From NCBI RefSeq assembly GCF_021261325.1, contig NZ_JAJSBI010000011.1, positions 124,001 to 188,000 on the forward strand: DNA of 64,000 bases. Reading direction: 5' to 3'. Numbering within the stretch: position 1 is the stretch's first letter; every line of letters starts with the position of its first letter. The translations under genes were made by a program, and so were the position numbers. Positions 49,821-58,980 of the stretch are shown here, in pieces. The DNA comes from Streptomyces guryensis (GTDB lineage Bacteria > Actinomycetota > Actinomycetes > Streptomycetales > Streptomycetaceae). The notes beneath the pieces were generated by a model. It was not told the DNA's origin and did not search any database. It saw only the letters and a program-made list of their open reading frames with translations.

Positions 49821-52505
49821 TCAGCGCACCCCGAGGCCCCCCTCCAACACCTCCTGAGCCTGCGCCACCAACCCGTCCGCCCCACAGGAACGAGCCAGCG
49901 CCAACCCCCGGTTCAGCTCAGCGACAGACCGCGCGGCGATCCCGTACTCGATACGGGCCGCCGCATGCTCGTACTGACAGGGCGAGGCCTCCAGATACGT
50001 CACAGCCTGCGCCAGCAACCGGACAGCCCGCTGCCCGGTCTCCAGCGCGGCAGCACACCGCAGCGCCTCCCCGATGGCGGTGTCCGTACCGAACCGCTCG
50101 GCCTGCCGGCGGGTGTCCGCGGCGAGCCGGCCCGCTCGGACCGGGTCCTGAGAGGCGAGGGCCCGGGCGAGGTCGAGGGCCCAGGGGACGAGCACCGGAT
50201 TGTGGTGGCCGCGTGCGGCCACGGCCTTCCCGGCCTCCTCCAGTTCGTTGATGCCGTCCTGGGTGCTGCCGACGGCGAGCAGCAGCCGGCCGCGCACGGA
50301 CCGCGGGTCCGGCATCACCATGGCGGATGTGTAGGGCGGTCCGAAGTCGTACTGGTCGGCGATCGCCCAGGCCTCGTCGACATGGCCACGGGCGAGCAGG
50401 ACCTCTACGAGGTTGCAGGTGACGCACCAGTACAGGGGCAGTCCGCGGCCGACGCGCTCGGCGAGGCGCAGCGACTCGCGCAGGGACGCCTCGGCTTCCC
50501 GGAGCCGGCCGCGCCTGCGGTGTCCGACGCCGACGTGCGCGTGGGCCAGGGCGAGGTGGCCGCCGCTCCAGCCGGCCGACTCGTAGATGCGCAGGGCCTC
50601 GTTGTAGAGGCTCTCGGCGCGGTCGAGGCGGTCGGTGTAGGTGTAGGAGTTGGCGAGCATCAGCAGGAGTTCGATGCCCCACTCGGTGTCGGTCCAGCCG
50701 AGTCCGGGTGCGAGGCGGCCGTTGACGAGGGCGCGGTCGCACAGTTCGACGACCTCCTCTGCGTTCTCGCCGTGGATCAGGGCGTCGAAGCCGCGCAGCA
50801 TGAGCAGGGCGCGCTCGGAGTTGTCGCGGCCGGTGCAGGTCGAGGCGAGATCGGCGAGGCGCTCGGAACGTCCCGGTGAGTTCGACTCGCCGGCGTAGAT
50901 GCCCTCCCACATGTACTGCACGGCCTGCAGCCGCATCCTGGCGGGCCCCTGCTCGTGCCGGGCGGCCTCCGCCTCGACCGTGCGGACGGCCTCCTCCATC
51001 TGGTCGTTGTGGAGGAGGGCCTGGGAGAGACGGAAGACGGCGTCCACGCGCTCGTCACCGTCGAGGCCGGGCATGCCGAGCGCGGACTGCAGGTGGTCGA
51101 TGGTGGTGGCGGGCGCGGTGAGAAGGGTGGCGCAGCCGAGTTCGTAGAGCACGCGCGCGTGGACCTCGGGCAGGGGCGGTTCCAGCAGGGCGCGTTCCAG
51201 GCAGCGGCGGGCCGCGTCGGGCGCGCCCACGGCGAGGTGTTCGCGGGCTGCCTCGCGCAGCTGCTCGACGAGTTCCTCGTCGTCGTCCGGGTGCACCTGC
51301 AGGAGGTGCCGGGAGGCCATGGCCGCGCCGCGTCCGGACTCCGTGACGACCTGGGCGGCGATGCCGTGCATGGCGGTGCGCAGGGCGTCCGGGATGGAGT
51401 TGTATACGGCGGTGGCGATCAGCGGGTGCACGAACTCCAGGTCGCCGTCGCCGGCCTGGGCGTTCGCCGGGTCCGGTTCGGTGAGGATGCGGGCGCCCTG
51501 GAGCAGTTCGGCGCAGCGCAGCGCGTCGTCGTGTTCCATGGTGGCGAGCTCGGCGACCAGGTCGACGGAGATGCCGGTGCCGAGGATGGCCGCCGCCCAG
51601 GCGAACCGGGTGGCGTCGATGCCGAGTTCCTCGAGGCGTGCGACGAGGCCGCCGCCGCGGGCCGAGCGGTTGAGGGCGCGCAGTTCGGCGGCCGCGCTCT
51701 CGGTCGGCTCCAGCTCGCTGTCCTGGACCCTGGCGAGGAGTTCCACGGTCTCGTACGGGTTGCCGCCGGTGACGGCCCAGACCTCGCGGCAGAACGGGGC
51801 GTCGGCGTGCGCACCGAGGGTGGCGCGGGTGAGGCCCGCGGTGGCGTCCGGGGTGAGGGCGTTCAGGTCGGCGTCGGGGTGGCCCGAGGCGGCGGCGATC
51901 GATTCGAGGTGGCGGGCGCTCTCGCCGCTGACCTCACCGGGCCGGCGGGCCACGACGACCAGGACGGAGAGGTCGTCGAGCCGCCCGGCGAACGCGGCGA
52001 GCCAGCGCAGCGTCTCCTGGTCTGCCCAGTGGGCGTCGTCGATCAGCAGGACCAGCGGCCAGTCGCGGCGGGCCAGCCGGCGCACCCCGGCGACCAGGCC
52101 GTCGCAGACGCCCTGCGGGTCGGCCTGGCGTTCGCCCGGTTCCGTTATGCCGAGGGCGGGGCCGGCGATGTCGTACCAGTCGCCGAGGTACTCGCGGGCC
52201 TCCTCCGGCATCAGCGACACCAGCGCGGGCTGCAGCAACTGGCGTACCACGTTGAAGGGGACGGACCTGAGGGTCTCGCCGCCGCGGGCCGACCACACCG
52301 TGCAGTTGCGCCGCTCCGCGATGCGGCGGATCTCGGCCAGCAGGGCGGTCTTGCCGAGTCCCGCCTCACCCCGGACCACCAGCAGACTGCCCGAGGACGA
52401 GCGGTCGGCGCACAGCGTGTCGATCGCCTGCTCCAAGGCGGCGATCTCCTCGTCGCGCTCCCACAGGGAGGCCGAGGCGGCCTCCGTGGGCCGGACCTCC
52501 GTCAT
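49821..52505 (-). CDS. Large AAA ATPase, MalT/LAL-like but without a DNA-binding domain
   Basis: From ATG 52505 (GGGAGG upstream) the protein has 894 residues. Residues 46-53 are Walker A (GEAGLGKT) and LVLLIDDAHWAD is Walker B, forming an NB-ARC/STAND-type NTPase. The following 550 residues are helical repeats of TPR character (EAVRTVEAEAARHEQGPA, ESLYNEALRIYESAGWSGGH). Such proteins usually end in a LuxR helix-turn-helix (LAL regulators), but here the sequence stops at QAQEVLEGGLGVR, just where it should begin, and a dispersed repeat follows. It may sense a ligand or protein and act through a partner, or be a truncated regulator. Confidence 0.82.
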   Translation of the reverse strand: MTEVRPTEAASASLWERDEEIAALEQAIDTLCADRSSSGSLLVVRGEAGLGKTALLAEIRRIAERRNCTVWSARGGETLRSVPFNVVRQLLQPALVSLMPEEAREYLGDWYDIAGPALGITEPGERQADPQGVCDGLVAGVRRLARRDWPLVLLIDDAHWADQETLRWLAAFAGRLDDLSVLVVVARRPGEVSGESARHLESIAAASGHPDADLNALTPDATAGLTRATLGAHADAPFCREVWAVTGGNPYETVELLARVQDSELEPTESAAAELRALNRSARGGGLVARLEELGIDATRFAWAAAILGTGISVDLVAELATMEHDDALRCAELLQGARILTEPDPANAQAGDGDLEFVHPLIATAVYNSIPDALRTAMHGIAAQVVTESGRGAAMASRHLLQVHPDDDEELVEQLREAAREHLAVGAPDAARRCLERALLEPPLPEVHARVLYELGCATLLTAPATTIDHLQSALGMPGLDGDERVDAVFRLSQALLHNDQMEEAVRTVEAEAARHEQGPARMRLQAVQYMWEGIYAGESNSPGRSERLADLASTCTGRDNSERALLMLRGFDALIHGENAEEVVELCDRALVNGRLAPGLGWTDTEWGIELLLMLANSYTYTDRLDRAESLYNEALRIYESAGWSGGHLALAHAHVGVGHRRRGRLREAEASLRESLRLAERVGRGLPLYWCVTCNLVEVLLARGHVDEAWAIADQYDFGPPYTSAMVMPDPRSVRGRLLLAVGSTQDGINELEEAGKAVAARGHHNPVLVPWALDLARALASQDPVRAGRLAADTRRQAERFGTDTAIGEALRCAAALETGQRAVRLLAQAVTYLEASPCQYEHAAARIEYGIAARSVAELNRGLALARSCGADGLVAQAQEVLEGGLGVR

Positions 52506-52686
52506 CCCGCTACCTCCCCAAGTCGCCCGAACGACGTACAGACATCGAGCGTAGCCGCCCGATTGCAGAAGTGGAGGGGGGTCCGGGTAGGTGTTGCCGT
52601 GATGGGTGACAGCGGATGCGGACAGACGACGCAGGAAGCCTGTGATCTGCCCGTGTGAAGGTAACCGACAGTCAAAAGGCGCTGAA

Positions 52687-53981
52687 ATGACGCTGTTTTT
52701 CGGACAACGCCGGGATGTGCGGGGGTCGTCTGCGGTACGGGCTCTCGTGGCGGGTTCGGTCGGCAACCTCGTCGAGTGGTACGAGTTCGGTGTCTACGGC
52801 TACTTCGCCACCGTGATCGCGGCACGGTTCTTCACGCCGGAGGGGGGCAGCGCGGCCGAGGCGCTGGTGAGGACGTACGCGTCGTTCGCGCTGGCGTTCT
52901 TCTTCCGTCCGGTGGGGGCCGCCTTGTTCGGGCGGCTGGGCGACCGGATCGGCCGGCGCCCGGTATTGATCCTGGTGATCGTGGTGATGACGGTGGCGAC
53001 GACGCTGATCGGCGCACTGCCCACGTATGCGGCCGTCGGGGCCCTGGCTCCGTGGCTGCTGACGTTCCTGAGGGTTCTTCAGGGGCTGTCCGCGGGCGGG
53101 GAGTTCGGTGGGGCGGTGTCGGTGATGACGGAGTTCGCGCCGCCGGGCGGCGTGGACTGTACGGGTCGTGGCAGTCGTTCACGGTGGCGCTGGGGCTGTT
53201 GGCCGGTGCGGGGGCGGCGGCGCTGCTTGCGGCCCTGCTCACCGAGCGGCAGCTTGGGGACTGGGGCTGGCGGGTGCCGTTCCTGCTGACGCTGCCGCTC
53301 GGGCTTGCGGCACTGTGGCTGAGGCTGCGGTTGGAGGAGACGCCCGCGTTCCGGCGGGCGCCCGCGGCGGTGAGCCCGCCCGGCCGCGAGGTCGCCGGAG
53401 CGATTGCGCTGGGCGCGGCCAGGATCATGGGCTGGGCGGCGGCCGGGTACACCTTCCTGGTCGTGCTGCCGTCGTATCTGCAGAGCACGCTGGGTGCGAG
53501 CCTCCAACAGGCGCTGATCGCCTCCGCGTCGGCCGATCTGGGCTTCGCGGTCACGATCGTCCCCGCGGGCCTGCTCAGCGGCCGGGTGGGGCGGCGGGCG
53601 GTGATGGCGACGGGGGCGCTGCTCGTGGTGTTCCTGTCCCTTCCGCTGCTCAACGTCCTTCAGGATCCCGGGACTTCGCACACCGTGAAGGGTTTGGCGG
53701 TGTTCGGTGCGGGTGCGGTGGTGGGGCTGATGGCGGGGCCGGGCCCGGCGATGCTCTCGGAGCTCTTCCCCACGAACGTGCGCTACACGGGCCTGGGACT
53801 CGCCCACGCCCTCTCGAACGCCGTGTTCTCGGGCTGCGCCGGGCTCGTCATCTCGGAAACCGTCAGCCGGACGGGGAGCGTCGACATCCCCGGGTACTAC
53901 GCGGCGGCGACGTGCGCGGTGAGCCTCCTCGCGCTGAACACGACACCGAAACGGAAGGCGGGATCGAGCGGATGCGGGTGA
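52687..53981 (+). pseudogene. MHS-type major-facilitator transporter with a frameshift
   Basis: Residues from ATG 52687 follow the metabolite:H+ symporter pattern: SVGNLVEWYEFGVYGYFATV, FFRPVGAALFGRLGDRIGRR, LRVLQGLSAGGEFGGAVSVM. At about 53145 the frame breaks; the next frame continues RRGLYGSWQSFTVALGLLAG and the remaining helices to TGSVDIPGYYAAATCAVSLL. One G missing from a GGG (53145-53147) would restore it, so it is either a recent inactivation or a read error in a G run. The second part ends 10 bases inside anmK, so a coupled uptake function for a wall-derived or related compound is suggested. Confidence 0.78.
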
Positions 53982-55126
53982 TCGGTCTGATGTCGGGCAC
54001 ATCCTGTGACGCCATCGACGCGGCGGCGGCCGACCTGAGTCTCGACGGCGACAGCCTCGTACTGGAGCCGCTGGGGATGGTGGGCGAGGCCTACGACGAG
54101 AAGCTGCGGGAGGCTCTGGCGGCCGCGCTGCCGCCGGGTGCCACCTCGCTTGCGGAGGTGTGCCGGCTCGACACGGGGATCGGGCGGGCCTTCGCCGCGG
54201 CGGCCGTCCGGGCGGACCGTGAACTGTGCCGGGGAAAGGGCGAGCTGGTGGCCTCGCACGGGCAGACCGTCTACCACTGGGCGGACGGCGGCAAGGTGCA
54301 CGGCACGCTGCAGCTCGGACAGCCCGCCTGGATCGCCGAGGCGACCGGGCTGCCGGTGGTGGCCGACTTCCGGCCGCGGGACATCGCCGCGGGCGGCCAG
54401 GGCGCACCCTTGGTCGGCCTGGTCGACCTGCTGTGGCTGCGCGGCCGCCCGGGCACCCCCGTCGCCCTCAACCTCGGCGGCATCGCCAACCTCACCGCCC
54501 CCGACGGCACGGCCTTCGACACCGGGCCCGCATGTGCGCTCATCGACGCGGCGGCACGGGGGTTCAGCGGCGGGACCATGGCCTACGACGTCGACGGCGC
54601 GCTGGCGGCACGTGGCACCGTCCACGAACCACTGCTGCGGCGGCTGCTGGAGGAGCCGTACTACGCGCTGCCGACGCCCAAGACGACGGGCAAGGAACTG
54701 TTCCACCTCGGCTATCTGCGGGACGCTTTGGCCGGGTTCGGGACGCTCCGGGCCGAGGACGTGGTCACCACGCTCACGGCGCTCACGGCGCGGACGGTCG
54801 CGGACGCGGTGCTCACCGTGGGCGCCACCGAGGTGATCGCCTCGGGCGGCGGGGTCCGCAACCCGGTGCTCATGGGGAAGCTGGGGCAGCGACTGCCGGG
54901 GATCCCCCTGCGGGCCTCCGACGAGCTGGGGCTGGCGTCGGACGCGAAGGAGGCGTACGCGTTCGCCGTGCTCGGGTTCCTGACCGCGCACGGCCTGGCG
55001 GGCACCGAGCCCGCGAGCACCGGGGCGCGACATGCGAGCGTGCTCGGTTCGATCACACCCGGCCGTGACGGGCTGCGGCTGCCGCCGCCGGGCGCACGGG
55101 CGCCGAAACGGCTGGTGATCGCCTGA
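53972..55126 (+). CDS. anmK: Anhydro-N-acetylmuramic acid kinase
   Basis: The 384-residue kinase has the AnmK signatures: VIGLMSGTSCDAID at the N-terminus, ELVASHGQTVYHWADGG, GTLQLGQPAWIAEATGLPVV, DFRPRDIAAGGQGAPLVGLV with the catalytic Asp, NLGGIANLTAPDG and ASGGGVRNPVLM. It opens the 1,6-anhydro ring of anhydro-MurNAc while phosphorylating it, recycling peptidoglycan. No MurQ etherase gene is in the window. The start overlaps the end of the frameshifted transporter gene by ten bases, indicating coupled translation. Confidence 0.95.
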   Translation: MRVIGLMSGTSCDAIDAAAADLSLDGDSLVLEPLGMVGEAYDEKLREALAAALPPGATSLAEVCRLDTGIGRAFAAAAVRADRELCRGKGELVASHGQTVYHWADGGKVHGTLQLGQPAWIAEATGLPVVADFRPRDIAAGGQGAPLVGLVDLLWLRGRPGTPVALNLGGIANLTAPDGTAFDTGPACALIDAAARGFSGGTMAYDVDGALAARGTVHEPLLRRLLEEPYYALPTPKTTGKELFHLGYLRDALAGFGTLRAEDVVTTLTALTARTVADAVLTVGATEVIASGGGVRNPVLMGKLGQRLPGIPLRASDELGLASDAKEAYAFAVLGFLTAHGLAGTEPASTGARHASVLGSITPGRDGLRLPPPGARAPKRLVIA

Positions 55127-55164
55127 GGCCGGAATCCTCTCATCCCGCTTTCACCGAGGCCTCA

Positions 55165-55170
55165 TACGGT
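55165..55170 (+). promoter_or_regulatory. -10 element of a leaderless DUF2510 gene
   Basis: TACGGT is followed by six bases (GGGGGC) and ATG 55177. The 15 bases TACGGTGGGGGCATG differ in one position from those before the SDR gene at 48888. Confidence 0.55.
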
Positions 55171-55176
55171 GGGGGC

Positions 55177-56214
55177 ATGACGCAGGTGACTCCTCCCGGG
55201 TGGTATCCCGACCCCGGGCAGACAAGTGAGGCTCCCGCCACCGAGCGCTGGTGGGACGGCAAGGCATGGACGGACCGGACCCGGCCCGCGGGGTCGGCCG
55301 CCGTATGGGGTCCTCCGGCGCAGACGCCGACGGCCGGGGCGGATCCGGCCGGCACTGTCCCGCCGGCCGATCCGGCCTACGCGGCATACCCCGACCATCC
55401 GACCTATCCCGCCCAGCCGCCGGCCGCTCCGCGGCGCGGTCTGCACACGGGCATTGCCGTCGGCGCGGCCGTGGTGGTCCTCGCGTGCATCGGTGTGGGT
55501 GTGTACGCGCTGGCGGGCAGCGACGGTTCGGGCGGCAACGCCAACTCGCAGCAGGGGCCGGGCGGCACCGGCGGCCAGGGTGGCACCGGCGGTGGTCAGG
55601 GCGGTCCGGGCGGCGGAAACGGCGGCTCCGGCGGTTCGGGTGGGAACCAGTCGCCGGCCCCCGGACAGTCCGGGGCTCCGAAGATCGAGAGCGGTTCGGT
55701 GACCGACCCGATCAGCGGGATCAGTCTGCCCATCCCGGCCGACTGGTACGGCCAGCAGATCGCGGTGGGCGCGTCGATCACGTCCAACGACTCCTACAAG
55801 TGCCCCGGCGACACCTCGAAGAGCTGCACGAAGGGCAGCGCGTACTCGGCGCCGGCCGCGGTCCTCAAGACCGCGGGCTCCACCGCCGAGGAGGTGGCGA
55901 AGGCCGACATCAAGGCCAACGCCGAGGAGTCCTACGGCGGCAACACCTACGGCTCGATCACCTCGCACAAGGTGCTGGACTCCGAGGCGGTCACCGTGGC
56001 CGGACAGAAGGGCTACCTGGTCCGCTGGCAGGCGGTGACCAGCAAGGGCTCGGACGGTTATGTCGAGTCGCTCGCCTTCCCCTCCCCCGCGAACCCGTCG
56101 CAGATCGTCGTGGTCCGCATCGGCGTGGACGTCGCCGAGCAGCAGTCGGCCATCGACGACATCACCAAGGGCATCAAGGTGTCGACCGGTGGTGGCGACG
56201 GCCACAACGTGTGA
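55177..56214 (+). CDS. DUF2510 membrane-anchored protein with Gly-rich linker
   Basis: The 345-residue protein has three parts. Residues 7-37 are a DUF2510 motif (PPGWYPDPG, RWWDGKAWT). After a Pro/Ala-rich stretch comes a membrane helix (TGIAVGAAVVVLACIGVGVY) and a Gly/Asn/Ser-rich linker of 40 residues. The C-terminal 190 residues outside the cell begin SVTDPISGISLPIPADW and contain two cysteines (YKCPGDTSKSCTKGS) that could form a disulfide. The orientation (DUF2510 inside, globular domain outside) is inferred from positive charges before the helix. Function unknown; DUF2510 is found in many Streptomyces envelope proteins. Confidence 0.8.
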   Translation: MTQVTPPGWYPDPGQTSEAPATERWWDGKAWTDRTRPAGSAAVWGPPAQTPTAGADPAGTVPPADPAYAAYPDHPTYPAQPPAAPRRGLHTGIAVGAAVVVLACIGVGVYALAGSDGSGGNANSQQGPGGTGGQGGTGGGQGGPGGGNGGSGGSGGNQSPAPGQSGAPKIESGSVTDPISGISLPIPADWYGQQIAVGASITSNDSYKCPGDTSKSCTKGSAYSAPAAVLKTAGSTAEEVAKADIKANAEESYGGNTYGSITSHKVLDSEAVTVAGQKGYLVRWQAVTSKGSDGYVESLAFPSPANPSQIVVVRIGVDVAEQQSAIDDITKGIKVSTGGGDGHNV

Positions 56215-56232
56215 ACCGCTCCGGACACCGGT

Positions 56233-56278
56233 CGGCCGGGTGGGGCCCCCTCCGCTCAAGAGGAGCCCCACCCGGCCG
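56233..56278. terminator. Terminator between the DUF2510 and TetR genes
   Basis: CGGCCGGGTGGGGC (56233-56246) and GCCCCACCCGGCCG (56265-56278) are perfect 14-bp arms. The gap is convergent, so the hairpin can act for both genes. Confidence 0.75.
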
Positions 56279-56359
56279 GGGGGTACGCGCCGCCCCCGTC
56301 CCCACGGTGCGGCGCGCGCAGGTCACCGTCCAGTCATCCCATGGACGGCGGCCTGATTC

Positions 56360-56974
56360 TCAGCTGAGACCCAGTGCCGGCAGCACCGCGGCCTCCACGA
56401 AGCGGACCAGGTAGTCGGGGTCGGCGTACTCGCCGTCCACGACGGGACGGGCGCGTACGACGCCGAACATCTGCGCCGGGATGTACTCCAGCGCCGGATG
56501 GTCGGCGGTGATCTCGCCGCGCTCCACCCCGCGCCTGAGGATCTCCTTCAGCGCGGCGATCTCCGGGTCGACGAGCGCCTCCCGCAGCGCCTTGGCGAGG
56601 TCGGCGTCCTGGGTGACGGCGTGCCCGAGGGCCTGCAGCAGCTTGGTGTCGTTCAGCGACCAGCGGCCCACGGCGCGCGCCGCCTCGCGCAGGTCGTCCG
56701 CGAGCGATCCGGTGTCGATGCCCTCGAAGCGGGCCTTGCGGCGGGAGCGCAGGGCGGCCACCACGAACTGGGGCTTCGTCTTCCACTGCCGGTACAGCGT
56801 GGACTTGCTGCAGCGCGTGCTGGCGGCGACACCCTCCATGGTGACGGCTTCGTATCCGCATTCGCGGATCTGCTCGAGGACGGCGTCGAAGAACTCCTGC
56901 TCACGCTCGCGCGTGATCTTGGAGCGGCGCGAGGCGGCGACCGTCTCCGGTCCGTCCGCGGCCTGCGACGTCAT
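56360..56974 (-). CDS. TetR-family transcriptional regulator
   Basis: The 204-residue protein has the TetR DNA-binding helices: FFDAVLEQIRECGYEAVTME, GVAASTRCSKSTLYRQWKTK with the recognition helix, and KPQFVVAALRSRRK. A helical ligand domain without conserved features follows (LNDTKLLQALGHAVTQDADL, YIPAQMFGVV). It is divergent from the PAP2/DMT gene pair, and the gap holds large palindromes, so self-regulation and control of the pair are likely. Confidence 0.88.
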   Translation of the reverse strand: MTSQAADGPETVAASRRSKITREREQEFFDAVLEQIRECGYEAVTMEGVAASTRCSKSTLYRQWKTKPQFVVAALRSRRKARFEGIDTGSLADDLREAARAVGRWSLNDTKLLQALGHAVTQDADLAKALREALVDPEIAALKEILRRGVERGEITADHPALEYIPAQMFGVVRARPVVDGEYADPDYLVRFVEAAVLPALGLS

Positions 56975-57051
56975 CTGCTCTTCTCCCTTGCCCTCTGGTC
57001 CCGCTCCACCACCTGGATCTATTCCCCTGATCCAGTGTGTCGTACCTCAAT

Positions 57052-57101
57052 CGATACGCCAGTGTACCGGAACGGCTCCGTATCGGTACACTGCCGTATC
57101 G
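57052..57101. promoter_or_regulatory. 18-bp inverted repeat in the TetR/PAP2 gap
   Basis: CGATACGCCAGTGTACCG (57052-57069) pairs with CGGTACACTGCCGTATCG (57084-57101) at 17 of 18 positions, around a 14-base spacer. The motif CGTATCGG also occurs twice as a direct repeat. This is large enough for two TetR dimers. Confidence 0.65.
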
Positions 57102-57132
57102 GAACGCTTTCGTTTCGGGACGTAAGCGTTCC
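57101..57132. promoter_or_regulatory. Second inverted repeat in the TetR/PAP2 gap
   Basis: GGAACGCTT (57101-57109) and AAGCGTTCC (57124-57132) are perfect 9-bp arms with a 14-base spacer, the same spacing as the neighbouring dyad. They share one base with it. Confidence 0.6.
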
Positions 57133-57205
57133 GATGAGTTCGGGCTCCGGCCCGGGTCTCACCCACGTACCAGCACACGCACCACGTCAGCGAAGGGGCC
57201 GGGGG

Positions 57206-58018
57206 ATGAATGCCCGCACCGAGCCTGCAGAAGAAGAGACCGACGCGATAGCGCGGCCTCCGGTCGTCCGTGAGCTCCTGCTCGTCGCAGGTCTCTTCCT
57301 CGTCTACAAGCTCGGCCGCCAACTGGCGACCGGCCACACCGGCGAAGCCCTGCACAACGCGCGGCACGTGTGGGACCTGGAACGGACGCTCCATCTGCCC
57401 GGCGAGGGCTCGGTGCAGTCCGTACTGCTGCACAGCGACACGCTGGTGCGCCTCGCGAACACCTACTACGCGACCGTCCACTTCCCGGCCACCGTGGCCT
57501 TCCTGATCTGGCTCTACCTGCGGCGCCCCGCGCACTACGTGTGGGCCCGCCGGGTCCTCGCCACGGTCACCTCCGCGGCCCTGGTGCTGCCCTTCGTGTT
57601 CCCGCTGGCGCCGCCGCGGATGCTGGCGGCCACGGGCCTGGTCGACACGGCGCACGTGTACGGGCCGTCGGTCTACGGCCCGCCCTCCTCGGACCACCTC
57701 TCGAACCAGTTCGCGGCGATGCCGTCACTGCACTTCGGCTGGGCCCTGATGGTCGCGGTGGGTCTGATCGCGGCGACCCGGTCCCGCTGGCGCTGGCTGT
57801 GGCTGCTGCATCCGCTGGTGACCCTGCTGGTCATCGTGGGGACCGCGAACCACTACTGGCTCGACGCGATCGTCGCGACCGCCATGCTCGGCGCCGCGCT
57901 GGCGCTCGTCCGCCCCCGGACCTCGTCCGGGGGGACCCCCATCCCGCTTCGCTCGCCGCACCGCACGGTCACCGCACCCGTCGCCGACGACCACGTCCTC
58001 GTAGGAGCGGGCCGATGA
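57206..58018 (+). CDS. PAP2-superfamily membrane phosphatase/phosphotransferase
   Basis: The 270-residue protein has six predicted helices. The PAP2 motifs are in order: KLGRQLATGHTGEAL region, LAPPRML, the active-site MPSLHFGWALMVAVG with catalytic His, and ANHYWLDAIVATAMLG with the second His and Asp. The closest described relatives are Aur1-like inositol-phosphoceramide-synthase-type PAP2 proteins, so it may transfer head groups between lipids rather than hydrolyse phosphate. The stop overlaps the next gene's ATG, so both are coupled. Confidence 0.87.
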   Translation: MNARTEPAEEETDAIARPPVVRELLLVAGLFLVYKLGRQLATGHTGEALHNARHVWDLERTLHLPGEGSVQSVLLHSDTLVRLANTYYATVHFPATVAFLIWLYLRRPAHYVWARRVLATVTSAALVLPFVFPLAPPRMLAATGLVDTAHVYGPSVYGPPSSDHLSNQFAAMPSLHFGWALMVAVGLIAATRSRWRWLWLLHPLVTLLVIVGTANHYWLDAIVATAMLGAALALVRPRTSSGGTPIPLRSPHRTVTAPVADDHVLVGAGR

Positions 58019-58962
58019 CCGCCACACTCGTCGCCGTCGCCCTGTCACTGGTCTCCGCCGTCGCCTACGCGGCCGCGGCGGTGGCCCAGGAGCGGCTCGC
58101 CTCCCGCAGCTCCGGCACCGGCACGCTGCGGCTGCTGGGGACGGGGGCCTGGTGGGCGTCGGTCGGGCTCAACGCCGGCGCGGCGCTGCTGCACGTCGTC
58201 GCCCTCAAGTACGGCCCGCTCACCGTCGTCCAGCCGCTCGGCGCGCTCACCCTGGTCGCCGCGGTGCCGATGGGGGCGCGGGCCGCCGGGCGGAAGGTCA
58301 GCACGACCGAGTGGCGAGGCACCGCGCTGACCCTGGCCGGGCTGGCCGCCGTGCTGGTCACCGCGTCCGGATCGGCACCCCAGCAGGTGCTGAGCCTGAC
58401 CGAGGCACTGACGGTGGCGGGGACCACGGCCGCCCTGATCGGGCTGCTGTCGCGGCCGGGTGCCCGGCCGGGTCTGCGGCACGCCACGGCGTCCGGGTTC
58501 GCCTCGGGCGTCGCGTCGGTACTCACCCAGACCGTGACGGTGGCCGCGACCGACCGGTCGGGCTCCGCACTGAGCCTCCAGGTCGTCCTGGTGGCGGTAC
58601 TGGTGGCCGCCTTCGCGGTCGGTGGACTGCTGCTCTCCCAGACGGCGTACCGGGGCGGGCTCGGCGCCCAGCTCGCGATGGTGACACTCTCCAACCCGGT
58701 GGCGGCCTCGCTGATCGGCCTCACCCTCCTGGGCCAGGGCCTCCGCGGCGGCCCGGAGGGCATCCTCCTCGCCCTGGCGGGCGCGGCCCTGGCGTCCCGG
58801 GGCGTCGTACTCCTGACCCGAGCGACACCCGCTCCGATCACATCGACCGACGAGGAACACCCGGTGGCCGCGGTCCTGGCTCTCAAGCCGGAAACGGCCA
58901 CGCCCGAACCGGCCTTGGTGCCAAGGCAGTCCGCCGAGCCCGGGCACCTGACACCGCTCTAG
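58015..58962 (+). CDS. DMT (EamA-like) membrane transporter
   Basis: The 315-residue protein has about nine to ten hydrophobic helices in two halves. It begins TATLVAVALSLVSAVAYAAA and has the pseudo-repeat VVALKYGPLTVVQPLGALTL, typical of drug/metabolite transporters that sense lipid or polyamine-like substrates. The C-terminal tail (about residues 285-315) is soluble. It starts at ATG 58015, overlapping the PAP2 gene as ATGA. The pair suggests a lipid or head-group transport and modification unit. Confidence 0.82.
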   Translation: MTATLVAVALSLVSAVAYAAAAVAQERLASRSSGTGTLRLLGTGAWWASVGLNAGAALLHVVALKYGPLTVVQPLGALTLVAAVPMGARAAGRKVSTTEWRGTALTLAGLAAVLVTASGSAPQQVLSLTEALTVAGTTAALIGLLSRPGARPGLRHATASGFASGVASVLTQTVTVAATDRSGSALSLQVVLVAVLVAAFAVGGLLLSQTAYRGGLGAQLAMVTLSNPVAASLIGLTLLGQGLRGGPEGILLALAGAALASRGVVLLTRATPAPITSTDEEHPVAAVLALKPETATPEPALVPRQSAEPGHLTPL

Positions 58963-58980
58963 GCAGATCGGCGGTGCCAG

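Noticed and set aside
53140..53165. Programmed frameshifting in the MFS gene
   Set aside because: A simple GGG without a slippery heptamer, a clear downstream structure or known precedent in MHS transporters. A mutation or read error is simpler.
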